DNA of 64,000 nucleotides from Grifola frondosa (GCA_001683735.1 LUGG01000005.1:1736001-1800000); one strand, 5' to 3'; shown: positions 41,517 through 54,921, numbered from the stretch's first letter. The notes: generated from the letters alone by a model not told the origin. Numbers and translations are program-made.

Positions 41517-43125
41517 CTATTCCTGCATCCGCCGCACGATCGACGACGGGTTGAACATTATGCGGTGGCCCGCCCACATGCCGAGCTCCTCCATAGTGAA
41601 CGCGGGCGGCGACATGAAGCTCGGGTCGAGGAACGACAGCGACATCGCCACCATCGGCTGCTCTACGCCCGGCGGCATTGCAGGCGACGTTCCGTTCGGT
41701 ACCAGCCCGACCTTGCGCCGCAGATTCACGAGCGTGATGCACAACGTGAGCGTGTATCTGCATGTAAGTGAGCGCGCGCGCAAGAAGAGGGAGAAAGGCG
41801 GGAGGCTCACCGTTCGTCGGCGACGTTGGAGAGTAGCTTGCAAAACAGCTCGACCTGTACGGTGATCGCACCAAGGTCGAGCGGGAAACAGGTTAGCTAT
41901 CTCCAGCAAAACGATCACAGAGAAAGCCCATGGACAGGATGTCGTTCAGGACGTACCACGGCACCAGTACGCAGTCCACAGCATGCAAGGGGCGCTGGGA
42001 CGCAACTGTAAGTGGGGGAATCGAGTAGGTTCATGATGTAGTTCGGCGCGGAGCCCTTGAACCGGAGCGCGACCTCGTGGTGTTCGAGCAGCATCTTGTT
42101 CCACGACACGCAGCACAGCGCAACGCACGCGAGTCACAGCTTCGCTAGTGCAGCTGACCCGTCAGGATCTTGCGCGGGAGCACATCTTGGTCCATTGTTT
42201 GCCTTACATTCGCCGCAGACAACATAGTGAGGAGGAGATGAGCACGGAAATGGTGGAACTCGCCGCAGTCCGCAAATCACTTGTCGGGCGCGATGCTGGC
42301 GTGCTAGATGAATGCAAGCGTATTATGAGTGATTTGATCATTCAGCGAGCTGAGAGCGTCTCATAAATTTGCGCTGCACCAGAATGTGAGTATGAAGGGA
42401 TGAAGTCATGATGGTCACACGCACCTTTTGCGCGATCAACTCAACCTACGAAACGAATCACACGTCCATCGGAGATGCGATGGCATACGAAAGGAGGATG
42501 CGGCAGTGTCTAATCGAGCTCTCATCACGAAGAATGATCGGACGGCCAATATCCAGGCTCATCCTGCCAAGGTCAGAGCATCCACAATGTAATCAAAGGG
42601 GTAACGTACTGCTGGGCAAACCAATATCGGCACAACCAAATCCGTGTGGGTACAACTGCGATATTGAATACAATGCAAGGGACGTGAAGCTAGAAAATAC
42701 GAGAGAGTCCGATGCTCACCGAGATTTCATTGTTCTTCTTCAGTCCATCTCTTGCCGTCGTCATCTGTTATCTTCTCCAGCACACGATACAAGCCCAAAA
42801 CCAGCGACATACGCATCGCATGCCAGCTCTGCAGCCATCCATTCGTGCTCCTAGGCCCCACGCACGAACTCCCGTCAGGACCACGAGAATGCGCTCAGAA
42901 AAGCGTACCTTAACTGTCTGCATCCTTGCGCACGATGGGGCCAAACAGCGATGAGTGCACAATGTTGTGCGCCTCGTCGAAGAAGCGGTAAAATGTATGA
43001 ATGAATGGGCCGTCCCGCTCAGATTTTCACTGCGATGGCGAGAATCGCGTCGAATGTCCACCGCGTGCGCTCCACGAGTGCTCCGTAGGTACCACAGCTC
43101 AGGTCGAATACTAGGATAAAAATGT
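41517..43125 (-). pseudogene. TF-like gene, copy T2 (TFa type)
   Basis: Near-complete in order. 5' region 'RTRWTFDAILAIAVKI' is followed by an in-frame stop. Then 'GRP'-type middle-homology phrases on the minus strand around 42.5 kb, and 'NYIMNLLDSPTYSC' (42.05 kb). The 3' part has 'LEIANLFPARPW', where several residues present in T1 (E-L-D-x-G) are lost, and the final exon ends 'FNPSSIVRRMQE' with a stop at 41517. The SSIVRR ending distinguishes TFa from TFb, which ends SSIPLWLLD. Confidence 0.6.
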
Positions 43126-43815
43126 GGCATTCCGAGAAGAAGCTGGGGCGAAAGTGAACGTCAAGAGTTTAAAGGCGCTATGGCTCAGACGCTCGCGTTC
43201 CTGCCACATGCCTCTTCCTTAGTACTTAACGCTTCTCCATTAATGTCTCTTCGCTGTCCAGTGTCCACCTTCCTCTCAGGCGCATTGCGCGAGCCTGCTG
43301 ATGGATTACATACTGGATCGCACATCAGGTGAATTAGTAAAAGACATAACTATATGTACTCGCTAACCTTCGAGCTCCCTTTGCTCGGCTTTGGCTGTAC
43401 TCTCCCGTTCCTAGGCGAATCTGGTCCGCCTCGCGTGTCCTCTCAACATGTGTCACCTTGAATTTCACAAATCCACCTCCGCACAATGTCTGCGCACCCC
43501 TGCTCTCACCAATGCCATCTCACAGTCCACCTGATCCCACTTACCGACTCGTATGGTCGTCCCCGTGTTGTTTCGTGCGCGCTCATCATCTCCATCTCTT
43601 CGTACAATCTCCCGAAGCCTTGCATTCTGCCCTGACTAGTAGCTGCCTTGCTCACGCGGAACTCTAGAATGTATCGCTGTCGCTATACTCAACACAGAAG
43701 TGTCTTTGCTAGTGGTGTGCTCATACTGTGCAATGTGAGTAAATCAGTGGATCATGCGAGCTTCGAGAGATGAGCGGTCGTTGCATCCTGCAGCACTGGC
43801 TAAACTCTAGGCCCT
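43126..43815. promoter_or_regulatory. Spacer S, copy 3: upstream region of T2
   Basis: Closest to the copies at 176-800 and 52.9-53.58 kb (TFa-type spacer). Short ORF 43458-43667 is not conserved. Confidence 0.45.
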
Positions 43816-43819
43816 CGAC

Positions 43820-43826
43820 TGACTCA
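43820..43826. promoter_or_regulatory. TGACTCA site, copy 3
   Basis: Within 'cgactgactcagtcg', same placement as copy 1. Confidence 0.35.
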
Positions 43827-43829
43827 GTC

Positions 43830-44960
43830 GTCTAGTACGATCGTCAGTGCTCATGAAAAATGAAGGCGTGTCGGCCTGGTGTATGCTACTGCTGGCTGCT
43901 GGAATACAAGCCCCACCCCTACCGGTACACAATAATCCAACGTCGATCCGAAAAGCGCTGAATGCGCACTCTAGACTTCGTCGTCCTAGAGGAGTTGCTC
44001 AGAGCCCCCATTCGTCAGTGCCATCACTACGTTCATCGTTTGAAGAAGCAACTCCTTGCGCTTGCGCATAACACTAACGACGGATGCCTATATGCTAGCA
44101 ATATAGTGACTGCATGAAGCAATGTCATCTCTGATGTCCGGCACGGCTCGCGTTCATATCTGTCGCCGCTCCGCAGCTTGTTCGAGGCATCGTCGTGCCT
44201 GCACCTGACCCTTGGATCTCATAGTGCACAGCACGCTCTTCATGCGCACAACCACGGTATATTGGCGCTATGTCATCTCGTGCGTATTCGCTGCATGCTT
44301 GGCTTGAAGGCAATATCTTGCAGACTGCTAACCTGTTTTCCATTCCTGAGGATCCGCACGGGACCACGTACGACCTGTCCATCACCCCGAACAAAGAACA
44401 CACATCGATATCCGCGATGCAGTTATGGCAGACGGCAGTAGGCGTAGCTATCAGGGGTGAGATTATGCACTGAAGCAGAGAAAACATATCCAGTAGCGCG
44501 ACAGGAAATTTAGAATTAGGAACGGTACTACCATAAAGCTATTAGTTGAAACGCTGACGCCTGAGGTGCTCCCTCGCTTTGCTACGGTCAGGATCTGTAT
44601 AATGTGAACATCAAAGCACGCACTTGGCCATGTCGTGCACAATCGTTGACAACCGACTACTCCTCACACACCGCCGCGGCACAAGAGCGCACAGGTACTT
44701 GAAATTATTGAACCTCTTTCAACCCAGATATACTTGCATATCGATCACGTCGGATCTGGCAGCACAACGTAGTCATCGAGATCCGAACGCAAACCGTCGC
44801 CCTTGGCTATCTGCAGGACCAGGACTACAACCATTGCACTGGTACGAACGGCGCAAGTGAATGAGCCAGAACCCGCCCTCTGAAAACACGTAATCTCCTC
44901 GCAGTCGAGTACAAATTCATTGCACGTCCAACGCGCATGAGATAAACCAACCCATCATCA
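43830..44960. repeat. Conserved segment P, copy 2
   Basis: The most complete P with the copy at 53.6-54.75 kb. The bidirectionally open block is at 44125-44487. It continues through 'atcgatcacgtcggatctgg' (44741) to the 3' side of T3, with minus-strand coding-like bases near 44.8 kb of unknown type. Confidence 0.4.
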
Positions 44961-44988
44961 GCAACAGAAGTTCACGACAACTCGCACC

Positions 44989-46880
44989 TCAACTCACGAT
45001 AACTACATCTGAATGCATTCCCCCATCCACCCATTTATATTCGCAATCTGCAAAAATATCCCATCCGAGCCATTCACGGGCAACCAGAGATCCATCAAAC
45101 TCTGCATGGGCACACGCATCCGTGAGCAAGCCACTCAACCAGGAGCGGACACATGAGACCTGGTCCAGCAGCCATAGCGGGATGGATGACGAGTTGAACG
45201 TCCCGCGGTCGCCCGCCCATGTACCGAGCTCCCCCAAGGTGAACGCGGGCAGCGAGATGACGCTCGGGTCGAGGAACGGCGGCGGTGGCGATCATCGGCG
45301 GCTCCGCGCCAGACGGCATCGCGAGCGCGATATTCCGTTCGGTGCTAGCCCGACCTTGCACCGCAGGTTCGCGAGCATGATACGCAGCGTGAGCATGTAT
45401 CTGCATGTAAGTGAACGCGCGCGCGAAGAGAAGGGAGAAAGGTGGGAGGCGTATCGTTCGGCCGTCACGTCAGAGAACAGCTCGACCTGTACGATGATCG
45501 CACCAATGGCGGGGAGCAGGTCGGCCATCTTCAGCAAGAAGTGCCCGGAGAAAGTCCCCATGACCAGGTTGTCGTGCACGGCGTACTCGCAGCGCTGCCC
45601 TGTACGATCTCCCAGCGTGAGTCCGAGGTATGCGAGGGGGGCTGACGCGCACTTGTAAGTAGGTGAGTCGAGCGGGTTCATGATGCAGCTCGATGCGGCT
45701 GCCTTAGCGTGGAATGCGAGCTCGCGCTGCTCGAACGGTATCATCTCCCACGACATGCCCCACGACACGCAGCGCAGCACGACGCAAACGATTCACAGCT
45801 TCGCATAATGCAGGATGTTGCGCAGGGGCGCATCTTCATCCGTCGTTCGCCCTATATTCACCGTCAGCAACGTAGAGAAGAAGATGACCACGGGGGGAGG
45901 GCATACGGCGGAGCTCGTCGCAGTCCTAGCAAACCACTTGTCGAGCTCGATGTTGGAGCGCCGGATGGACACGAGCGTATTGTGATTTACCTGGCCATTT
46001 AGCAGGCAGAGCGTCTCATAAATTTGCGCTACACCAGAATGTAAGCAAGAACGGATATAGTCATGACGGCCACACGTACTCTTTTGAGCGATCAACTCGA
46101 CCTGAGAAACGAGCCGCACGTCCGTCAAGGATGCCATGGGATGCGAAAGAAGGATGCGGCGGTGTCTGGTCAAGCTCTCATCACGAAGAACGATCGGACA
46201 GCTAGTACCCAGGCTCATCCTGCAAAGTCAGAGCGTGCACAATGTAATCAAGGGATAACGTACTGTCTGTCAAACCAATATGAGGAAACGCCTAACATGG
46301 TGCTCAGCCCCGGAGGTTATTAAACGGGAGAGAGAGAAAACCAATAAAGGCACAATCAAATCCGTGCGGGCACAACTTGGATATTGAATACAGTGCCAAG
46401 GACGTGAAGATAGAAAGTATGAGAGCGTCCGATGCTCACCGAGATTGCTCCTTCAGTCCATTTCTTGCCGCCATCGTCTGCCAGCTTCTCCAGCACAGGG
46501 TGCAGGCCAAACCCAGCGCCGTGTGCATTGCATGGCCCTCTGGAGCCATTCATTCGTGATCTATGCCCCACACACCAGCATTCCTAGGCCACGCGCAAAC
46601 TCCCGTCAGCCCCATCTCATATAGAACGCATACACTCACAAACACGCACCTGGAATGGTCTCCATACGCACGACGGAGCCATGCAACGACGAGCCCGCCA
46701 TGTCCTGTGCCTCCTCGATGAGGCGGAACAACAGGGCAATACGGAGGAATGAGCGGGCCCGTCCCGCTTGGATGTTGGCTTCGATGACGAGAATCGCGCC
46801 GAATGGGCACAGCGCGCCCGCCGTGAGTCCGTCGTAGGTATCATATATATATAGTTCACATCGAACACCAGGATAAAGAC
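44989..46880 (-). pseudogene. TF-like gene, copy T3 (TFb type)
   Basis: The best-preserved TFb by length. Blocks: 'ILVIEANIQAGRARS', 'DDGGKKWTEGAIS', 'LGTSCPIVLRDESLTRHRRI' (middle-homology motif, with GRP changed to SCP), 'VSQVELIAQKSTCG', 'AQIYETLCLLNGQVNHNTL', 'NIGRTTDEDAPLRNILHYAK', 'VHDNLVMGTFSGHFLLKMAD', 'GAIIVQVELFSDVTAERYA', 'LANLRCKVGLAPNG'. The 3' end 'FNSSSIPLWLLDQ' runs open into a longer tail to 44989. An intron precedes the LTLRIMLANLR exon (donor near 45475, acceptor near 45405). A frame change is needed near 45.95 kb. The region matches the C-terminal regulatory domain of fungal Zn-cluster regulators, but the DNA-binding part is absent. Confidence 0.65.
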
Positions 46881-47565
46881 ATGGCATTTTGAGAAGAAGC
46901 TAGGGCAAAGGTGAATGTTGGGAGCAAGGCGCTAGGGCCGGCGCTTGCGTTCTGCATGTCTTCTCCTTACTTATCCCTTCTCAACGTCTCCCATACGCAA
47001 TCCTTCGCTTTGTAGTTTGCTCTTCCATACTTCATTAATTCATTCCTCTCACGCGCAAGCCTGCTGATAGATTGCCTACTAAATTGCACGCTATGAACAC
47101 GCTGCAGAGGACATATATGTAGTCGCCAACCTTCGAGCTCCCTAATTAGTCCCTGCCCGACTTTGGCTGTATTCTTCCCCGTCCTAGGCAAATCTGCGGT
47201 GCCCCCGCGTGTCCTCTCAATGTACGCCATCTCATAATCACAAATAAATCTCCTCTCAATGTATGCGCTATTGCACGACGACCTGATCGCACCCACCTCC
47301 TTATATAGTCGTTACCGCGCCGATATGTGCACGCTCACGCTGTTCTCATCATTCCCATTTCTTCATGCAATTTCTCGAAGCCACGTACTCTGCTCTGACT
47401 ACTAGCTGGCTTGCCGATGGGGAACTATAGAATGTATCGCTACCGCTGTATTTAGCACCGACGTGCATTTGCTGGTGTACTCAGATTGTTCAATGTGAGT
47501 AAATCATGCGTACTTCGAGCGATATGCGTTCACTGTATCCTGACCAATCCTGCAGCACTGGCTAA
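46881..47565. promoter_or_regulatory. Spacer S, copy 4: upstream region of T3
   Basis: TFb-type spacer with the 'gaccaatcctgcagc' insertion. No conserved ORF. Confidence 0.45.
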
Positions 47566-47571
47566 CTAGGA

Positions 47572-47578
47572 TGACTCA
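47572..47578. promoter_or_regulatory. TGACTCA site, copy 4
   Basis: Here it reads ATGACTCAGTCAT, the strongest Gcn4-like version in the window. Confidence 0.4.
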
Positions 47579-47579
47579 G

Positions 47580-48610
47580 TCATACGCAGACGTCTCTCAC
47601 GCAATTGCTGTTCCAGGCACAATGATAAAACTATGTATCACGCGGCAGATGCACCATGTAAACTGTTCGCGATAAGCTCAATCGTTCTGTTTTCTTCCTC
47701 GTACTGTCTTCGGACTTCTCAAGGATCTTGGCTAGCGTGAACGATTTCTCCGAGGAAGTTTCGTGCATGGACGACGCACGCGTTTACATTCCTGCGAATC
47801 ACCGCGATGGTCCCCTCTCACTTGTATGAGCCGTCGCAACGAAGGCGGACGATCGTAGACGACTGTATTTTGCAGGTGTGCGTGTTCGGGTGGCCGAAGT
47901 TCGCCTCCTGAACTTCTACGACGTTCGGTACAACAATGACGTGGATTTGGTCTTCGCTGGTGTATTGTGTTGTTATGTGACGGCGGAGCATCGTTGCAAC
48001 TCCGCCGTGGACGCAGCACATCGCTCCATGCGTGATTCCGTGTTGGTCAATGTGCAACCTCAACCGCGGTCGCCACTGGCTCTGTTCCTATCTCATTTGG
48101 TGAGCAACCAGCTTACCGTGCCTCTGCTTCGATTTCCTTGTGATGTCCCCGTTCGACGATGGGTTCTCTGTTTACAACCGTTGTTCGCACACCTTGAGTC
48201 CATGCTGTTGTGTCGTGTTCGGAGGAGATGTCGTGGCTGATCAAGCTGTTCTCTCCATTGTTCATCTTACTGATGTCTAACTTGTTTCATGGATACGTGT
48301 TGCAATATTCTTGGAGGCGATGTGTCATTGCAGTCTCCTGATCTCAACTACTCGCAGTGAACCGTCCAACGTTCCTTCGCACCCTCGGTCATCCAATGTT
48401 CAACCGTGACACCCTGCCGTCTTAAGTGAGCTTTATCACTGCAGTGACGGTGCTGAGATGAGGTCTGTGCATTAGTATGTTCTCTGCCATTGAGCCATTC
48501 ATGTAATTTCATAGGGGTTTGTACCAAACTGTGGCTGCCGGGAATATCACAGCATAGATGCATCAATCAGATCATAACAGCAAGGAGATGCCACCGTGAT
48601 GATGTCGTCC
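47580..48610. repeat. Conserved segment Q, copy 2
   Basis: Corresponds to 12.95-13.96 kb. The first ORF is shortened by a stop near 47826; the downstream frame 'LLNFYDVRYNNDVDLVFAGV' is open to 48240. The right end is the promoter of DUF6533 copy C. Confidence 0.4.
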
Positions 48611-48621
48611 TTGAGGGTGAA

Positions 48622-48627
48622 TATAAG
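48622..48627 (+). promoter_or_regulatory. TATA box of DUF6533 copy C
   Basis: TATAAG, 68 bp before the ATG at 48690. Confidence 0.55.
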
Positions 48628-48689
48628 AGTGGGATCTCTCCACCGCTGCTAAAGCATTGAGTCCCCAGTCTTTCAAATTACCTCATATC

Positions 48690-50379
48690 ATGTCATCCAC
48701 CATCAGTGCCGAGGAGTATCAGCAAAAGTGAGTGGTGCTCACTGCACTATTTCCTGATTCAACATATCCCACCGCACAGCTTCATCACGATATGTTGTGG
48801 TGTATCGGCAACCGGTGAGTGTTTCACTTACAATCTCGAGTCATTCTCATATTCTCATTTGTCGTAGCTCTGCTGGTCTATGAGTACATTATTACCTTTG
48901 ATCAAGAATATCAGCTCGTATGGAGGCGCCGATTTTCGGCCGCCACCTTAGTATTCTTGCTAGCAAGGTATTCTATACTTCTAGCGAATATTCTTACACT
49001 TCCGACCATATATCCGCTGTCAACAAGGGTACAGTTCTCATCCCATTACTGTAGATGGTCTTAGCCCACTCAAAATTTCCAGAGCTGTTCGGCATTGGCC
49101 TGGTCACAGACAGCTTTAGACTTGCTCTTTATATTACTTTTCATTGGTGAGTGTCCATCGATCATATGATATACACACTCCTAACTGACCATTTGTATTC
49201 TGTGAAGCATTCTCAAGTCTGCGAGTGTATGCCTTGTCTGGCCGTGAATGGAAAATCACCTCATTGGTATGCATCCTGTCACTGGTCACCTTCAGCGTTG
49301 GACTGGTGAGCCCTGTCCTCTGCAGTGAGCCTGGAATGTAACTGAAATGACACATATATGTCTAGTTTGTGAATGTGCAGCAAGTGGTTCTTGTAGCTCC
49401 ACCTCCCATCAATTGCACATCAGTTAGTCTGGTCTCACCAGAGCTCTTGAATATGTCAGTAGAATTAGTCCATCTCACTATATCTTGTCAACTGAAGTGG
49501 TGTGTCATATAGATGTATGTATTGCTCCTGGTTTCATATTGCTCACATGCTCAGCTCGCGCAACACTTCCAGTGACATATGTAGAGCGTGCGACAGAAAT
49601 CACTGCGGACATACTTGTTCTTACAGTGACTGTACACCAAACATACTGGAGAATACGAGCTTCTGCGGAGGATACGCTCCGAACTCCATTGCACACTTTG
49701 ATCTTGAGGGATGGTTAGTATTGATTTCTGCCTTGATATCTGCACTGACCTCTTGTACCTCCATCAGGTACAATATACTTCTTGTAAGCTACCCATAGTT
49801 AAGACCAGCCTGATGTTATTTTGACAACCATGCACCTTATAGAGCCTTGTCAATCTTGAACATTGCAGATATCATACTGATAAAGTTGGCCGAAATCTTT
49901 GTAAGTAGATTTGGCTTGTATTCCTGCTGATGCTCACTGATGAGACTTATGTACCATCATCAGCAATCCTCTACTTATATTGAGGCATTCATTGACCCGT
50001 CAGTAAATGTGATCAATTTTCTTTTGTTCTGATTCCTCATGACATTGGTTATGATACAGCATAATAGCAATTATCATATCACGGTTCATGCTCAATCTCC
50101 GCGAGGTTGATGCATCCCAGCGCGGCACTGAAAACCTCAAGCCGCCCATCGTTTGTCGGCTCTGTCCAACTTGCAGCTTTCGTTGACCCCCTTGGTGCCC
50201 CTCTGGAGCACGAGTTCTCGTTCTCTTCGATCGATCCAGGTTCCTTGGATGAACCAGGAGCCGGTGGAGAGAACGAGCATGAGGTTGTACCGGACGGTGA
50301 CCAGGAAATGGCTTCAGGCCATGCTAGCATTTTTGCGACATCTGAGACCGAACCTGGTCCGTCCGGAGTCAGGGCATGA
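48690..50379 (+). pseudogene. DUF6533 membrane-protein gene, copy C
   Basis: Start 'MSSTISAEEYQQ'. The diagnostic block is 'LLVYEYIITFDQEYQLVWRR' and 'FSAATLVFLLARYSILLAN', then 'KFPELFGIGLVTDSF', 'LRVYALSGREWKITSLV', 'APPPINCTS', 'VERATEITADILVLTVTVHQ', and the terminal exon to 50379. This copy gives the uninterrupted reference for the insertion site in copy B. In the last exon an extra C near 50136 shifts the frame relative to copies B and D, so the acidic tail is lost or replaced. Otherwise the exon series looks complete. Confidence 0.65.
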
Positions 50380-51270
50380 GCTAGGACAGTGATATTTTTG
50401 GTTCGTATGGTGTTGCTTTCTCGTTGCTATCTTACATGTGCTAACGCTGACCCTAGAAGAAAGATGCTTGTGGGAACTGGAGTGCATCTGGGATTGGGCT
50501 TCATATGTCGATGTTTTCTTGGATAATGAACTTGGTGTCGTAATTTATAGATGCTATATCATACGCACTAAAGCACCATCACTATCTCTTGTATATTCGC
50601 CATGTAATGCTTGGATCAATCATACAGAAGCTGTATCTTATACAGGTTCATCGGTATTAATCACTCACTGATGAGATGTTCATCATGGCGCACAGCAAAT
50701 GGAAAAGGGAACGATCGTGTTCACGCACGGTACGTCCAACATTGGTCCGACGACATTCTCAGCGACCTACAGTCGATGCGCCAGAACCATCGGGGGCGAG
50801 CGCATATGCTTTACCACAAGCCAAAAAAAATGTACATACTGCTCACGCGAGATATATTGTGATTGAACCACACGAATTCTATGGCGCACCGGTCAGCTTT
50901 GCTCTTTATGATTCTATAAATATCGAGACTCACAATCAGAAATGTAGATGGGGGAAGCGAGCGACCTCATTTTTTGCCCTCTTCTATGACCACTACCTTC
51001 CCCGTGTCCGATCCGATCTCAGCTTGCAATTCATGCGAAGCCCGAGCCGCGCACACTGCTTGCACGGGTAGGGACGCTAGATGACCTCTCACATGAACTT
51101 CCTCACAACCCGCACTTCAACTCGCGATAATGACACCTAACTGCACTCCCTTATGCGCTCACTCGTAATCTGCGAAAATATCTCATACGAGCCATTCACG
51201 GCCAACTAGAGGTTTATCAAGCTCTGCATGAGCACACGCATCCGTAAGCAAGCCACTCAACCAGGAGCAG
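50380..51270. repeat. Conserved segment R, copy 2
   Basis: Homologous to 40.28-41.47 kb but about 300 bp shorter, lacking the block at 41.0-41.25 kb. The R ORF frame runs from 50698 ('MEKGTIVFTHGTSN') but a shortened A run near 50825 breaks it. Confidence 0.45.
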
Positions 51271-51288
51271 GCGCATGAGTACACACCT

Positions 51289-52890
51289 ATTCCTGCAGCC
51301 GCCGCACGATCGACGACGGGTTGAACATCCCGTGGTCACCCGCCCACGTACCGAGGTCCTCAAAATGAACGTGGGTGGCAAGATGATGCTTGGGTCGAGG
51401 AACGGCGGCGGCGGCGCCATCACCGGCTGCTCTACGCCTGGCGGCATCGCGAGTAACGTTCCATTCGGCGCTAGCCTGACGTTGTGCCGCAGGTTCGCGA
51501 GCGTGATGCGCAGCGTGAGCGTGTATCTACATGTAAGTGAGCGCGCACGCGAGAAGAGGGAGAAAGGCGGGCGGCGACATCGAAGAGCACCTTGCAAAAC
51601 AGCTCGACCTGTACGTTGATCGCACCAAGGTCGAGCTCCGCGGGAAACAGGTTAGCTATCTCCAGCAAAACGACCAAACAGAAAGGGCCATGGCCAGGTT
51701 GTCATTCACGGCGTACACGGCGCCAGCGCTCATCCGCAGCATGCAAGAGGGGCGGGGACGCAACTGTAGATGGGGGAGTCGAGCAGGTTCATGATGTAGT
51801 TCGGCGCAAAGCCCTTGGGCCGGAGCGCGACCTCGCGGTGCTCGAACAGCATCCTGTTCCACGACACACAGTGCAGCGCAACGCACGCGAGACACAGTTT
51901 CCCATAGTACAGCTGGCCCGGCAGGATCTTGCGTGGGAGCACATCTTCATCCATCGTTTGCCTTACGTTCGCCGTAGACAATATAGTGAACAGGAGACGA
52001 CCACGGATATGGTGGAACTCGCCACAGTCCGCAAATCACTTGTTGGGAGCGACGCTGGCATGCTAGATGAATGCAAGCGTATTACGATTGATTTGATCAT
52101 TCAGCGAGGAGAGCGTCTCATAAATTTGCGCTGCACCAGAATGTGAGCAGGAAGAGATGAAGTCATGATGGTCACACGTACTGTTTTGCGCGATGAGCCC
52201 AACCTGCGAAACGAGTGACACGTCCATCGCAGACGCGATAGAATGCGAAGGGAGGATGCGACATTGTCTAATCGAGGCCTCATTACGAAGGACGACCGGA
52301 TGGCCAGTACGCAGGCTCATCCTGCCAAAGTCAGAGCGTACATAATGTAATCAAAGGGGTAACGTACTGGTGTGCAAACTAATATCGGCACAACTAAATC
52401 CGTGTGGATACAACTGCGATATTGAATACAATGTGAGGAACGTGAAGCTAGAGAGTATGAGAAAGTCCGATGCCCACCGAGATTTCATGGTTCTTCTTCA
52501 GTCCATCTCTTGCCGTCGTCATCTGTTATCTTCTCCAGCGCACGATGCAAGCCAAAAACCAGCGACATGCGCATCGCATGCCAGCTCGGCAGCCATCCAT
52601 TCATGCTCCTAGGCCCCACGCACAAGCACCCGTCAGGCCCACGACGCATACGCATACAGAAGCGCACCTTAACTGTCTGCTTCCTTGCGCACGATGGGGC
52701 CAAACAGCGACGAGTGCGCGATGTTGTGCGCCTCGTCGAGGAAGCGGTAAAAGGTATGAATGCGCGGGCCGTCCCGCTCGGATTTCGACTGCGATGGCGA
52801 GAATCGCGTCGAATGTCCACCGCGTGCGCTCCATGAGCATCCCACAGGTACCATAGCTCAGTTTGAATACTAGGACAAAGATGTGGCATC
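51289..52890 (-). pseudogene. TF-like gene, copy T4 (TFa type)
   Basis: Final exon 'DLGTWAGDHGMFNPSSIVRR' with a stop near 51289. Upstream are 'AELDLGAINVQVELFCK', 'NDNLAMA' followed by a frame break near 51670, 'LACVALHCVSWNRMLFEHRE', 'LVSQVGLIAQNS', 'AQIYETLSSLNDQINRNTLA', and the 5' block 'CGMLMERTRWTFDAILAIAV' with 'FYRFLDEAHNIAHSSLFGPI'. It is closest to T2. At least two frame changes are needed. Confidence 0.6.
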
Positions 52891-53578
52891 CCGAAAAGAA
52901 GCTGGGTCGAAAGTGAACGTAGAGAGAAAGGCGAGCGCTATGGCCTAGACGCTCGCGTTCCTGCCACATGCCTCCTCCTTAGTACTCATCGCTTCTCAAT
53001 GTCTCTTCGCTGTCCATCTTCCTCTCATCCGTATTGCGCAAGCTTGCTGACGGATTACTATATACTGGATCGCACACCAGGTGAACTAGTAGAGGACATA
53101 AGTATATGTAGTCGGCAACCCTCGAGCTCCCTTTGCTCTGCTTTGGCTGTACTCTTCCATGTCCTAGGCGAATCTGTTGTCCCCCTCATGTGCCCCTCAA
53201 CGTACCCACTTTGAATTTCGCAAATCCACCTCCGACCAATGTCTGTGCACCCCATGCTCTCACCAACGCTATCTCACACTCCACCTGATCACACTCACCT
53301 ACTCATATAGTCGTCACCATGTTGTTGCGTGCGCGCTCGCGCTGTTCTCATCATTTCCACCTCTTCGTGCAAGTTTCCGAAGCCACGCGCTCTGCCCTGA
53401 CTAGTAGCTGGCTTGCCGACGCGGAACTGTAGAATGTACCGCTATCGCTATATTTAGCACCGAAGTGCCTTTGCTAGTGTGGTCATACTGTGCAATGTGA
53501 GTACATCAGTAAATCATGCGGGCTTTAAGAGATGAGTAGTCATTGCATCCTGCAGCACTAGCTAAACTCTAGGCCCCC
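52891..53578. promoter_or_regulatory. Spacer S, copy 5: upstream region of T4
   Basis: TFa-type spacer; nearly the same as copies 1 and 3. No conserved ORF. Confidence 0.45.
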
Positions 53579-53581
53579 GAC

Positions 53582-53588
53582 TGACTCA
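53582..53588. promoter_or_regulatory. TGACTCA site, copy 5
   Basis: Core intact; one side of the palindrome changed (GACTGACTCAATC). Confidence 0.3.
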
Positions 53589-53589
53589 A

Positions 53590-54870
53590 TCGTCTGATAC
53601 GATCGTCAACGCTTATGCAAAATCGAAGGCGTGTCGGCCTGGTGTATGCTACTGCTGGTTGCTGGAATACAAGCCCCACGCCCACCACTACACAATAATC
53701 CAACGTCGATCCGAAAAGCGCTGAATGCGCACTCTAGACCCCGTCCCCCTAGAGGAGTTGCTCAGAGCCCCCATTCGTCAGTGCCATCACTACGTTCGTC
53801 GTTTGAAGAAGCAACTCCTTGCGCTTGCACATAATACTAACGACGGATGCCTATATGCTAGTAATATAGTGACTGCATGAAGCAACGTCATCTCCGATGT
53901 CCGGCACAGCTCGCGTTCATATCTGTCGCCGCTCCCCAGCTTGTTCGAGGTATCCTTGTGCTTACACCTGATCCTCGGATCTCATACTGCACAGCACGCT
54001 CTTCATCCGCACAACCACGGTATATTGGCGACGTCTCGTCTCGTGCATGTTCGCTGCATGCTTGGCTTGAAGTTAATATCTTGCCAAGTGCTAACCCGTT
54101 TTCCATTCCTGAGGATCCGCACGGGACCACGTACGAGCTGTCCATCACCCCGAACAAAGAACACACATCGATATCCGCGATGTAGTTATGGCAGATGGCA
54201 GTAGGCGTAGCTACCAGGGGTGAGATCATGCACTGAAGCAGAGAAAACATATCCAGTAGCGTGACAGGAAATTTAGAATTAGGAATATAAAGCTATCAGT
54301 TGACGCCCGAGATGCTCCCTCGCTTTGCTACGGTCAGGATCTGTATAGCGCGAACATCAAAGCACGCACTGGCCATGTCGTGCACAACTGTTGACGACCG
54401 ACTACTCCTCACACACGGCTGCGGCACAAGAGGCACAAGTAATTGAAATTATTGAACCTCTTTCAACCCGATCACTTTGATCCAGATATATTTGCATATC
54501 GATCACGTCGGATCTGGCAACGTAGTCATCGAGATCCGAACGCAAACCGTCACTCTTGGCTATCTGCAGAACCAAGACTACAACCATTGCGCCGGTATGA
54601 ACGGCGCGAGTGAATGAGCCACAACCCCCCTCCGAAAACATGCAATCTCCTCGCAGTCGAGTACAAATTCATTGCACGTCCAACGTCCATGAGATAAACC
54701 AACCCATCATCAGGATTCAGCAACAGAAGTCCACGAAAACTCGCACCTCAACTCACGATAATCACACCTGACTGCACTCCCCCATCCACCCATTTGTATT
54801 CGCGATCTGTAAAAATAGCCCATCCGAGCCATTCACGAGCAACGAGAGATCCGTCAAACTCTACACAGGC
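53590..54870. repeat. Conserved segment P, copy 3
   Basis: Matches 43.83-44.96 kb. The plus-strand frame is open at 53877-54185 and minus at 53888-54250. A TAG replaces CAG in the plus frame near 54183, which shortens that reading. The minus frame stays open, slightly favouring minus-strand coding. Confidence 0.4.
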
Positions 54871-54921
54871 ACACGCATCCGTGAGCAAGCCACTCAACTA
54901 GGAGCAGACGCGTGAGCACAT

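Larger units (their letters stand above)
41475..51272. repeat. Tandem unit 2 (TFa-S-P-TFb-S-Q-DUF6533-R), about 9.8 kb
   Basis: Gene order, orientation and intergenic motifs are the same as in 51.27-62.1 kb and as in unit 1 once the insertions are set aside. Differences between units are small indels and substitutions spread throughout, so the duplications are not the most recent events here; the LTR pair is far more similar. Confidence 0.7.
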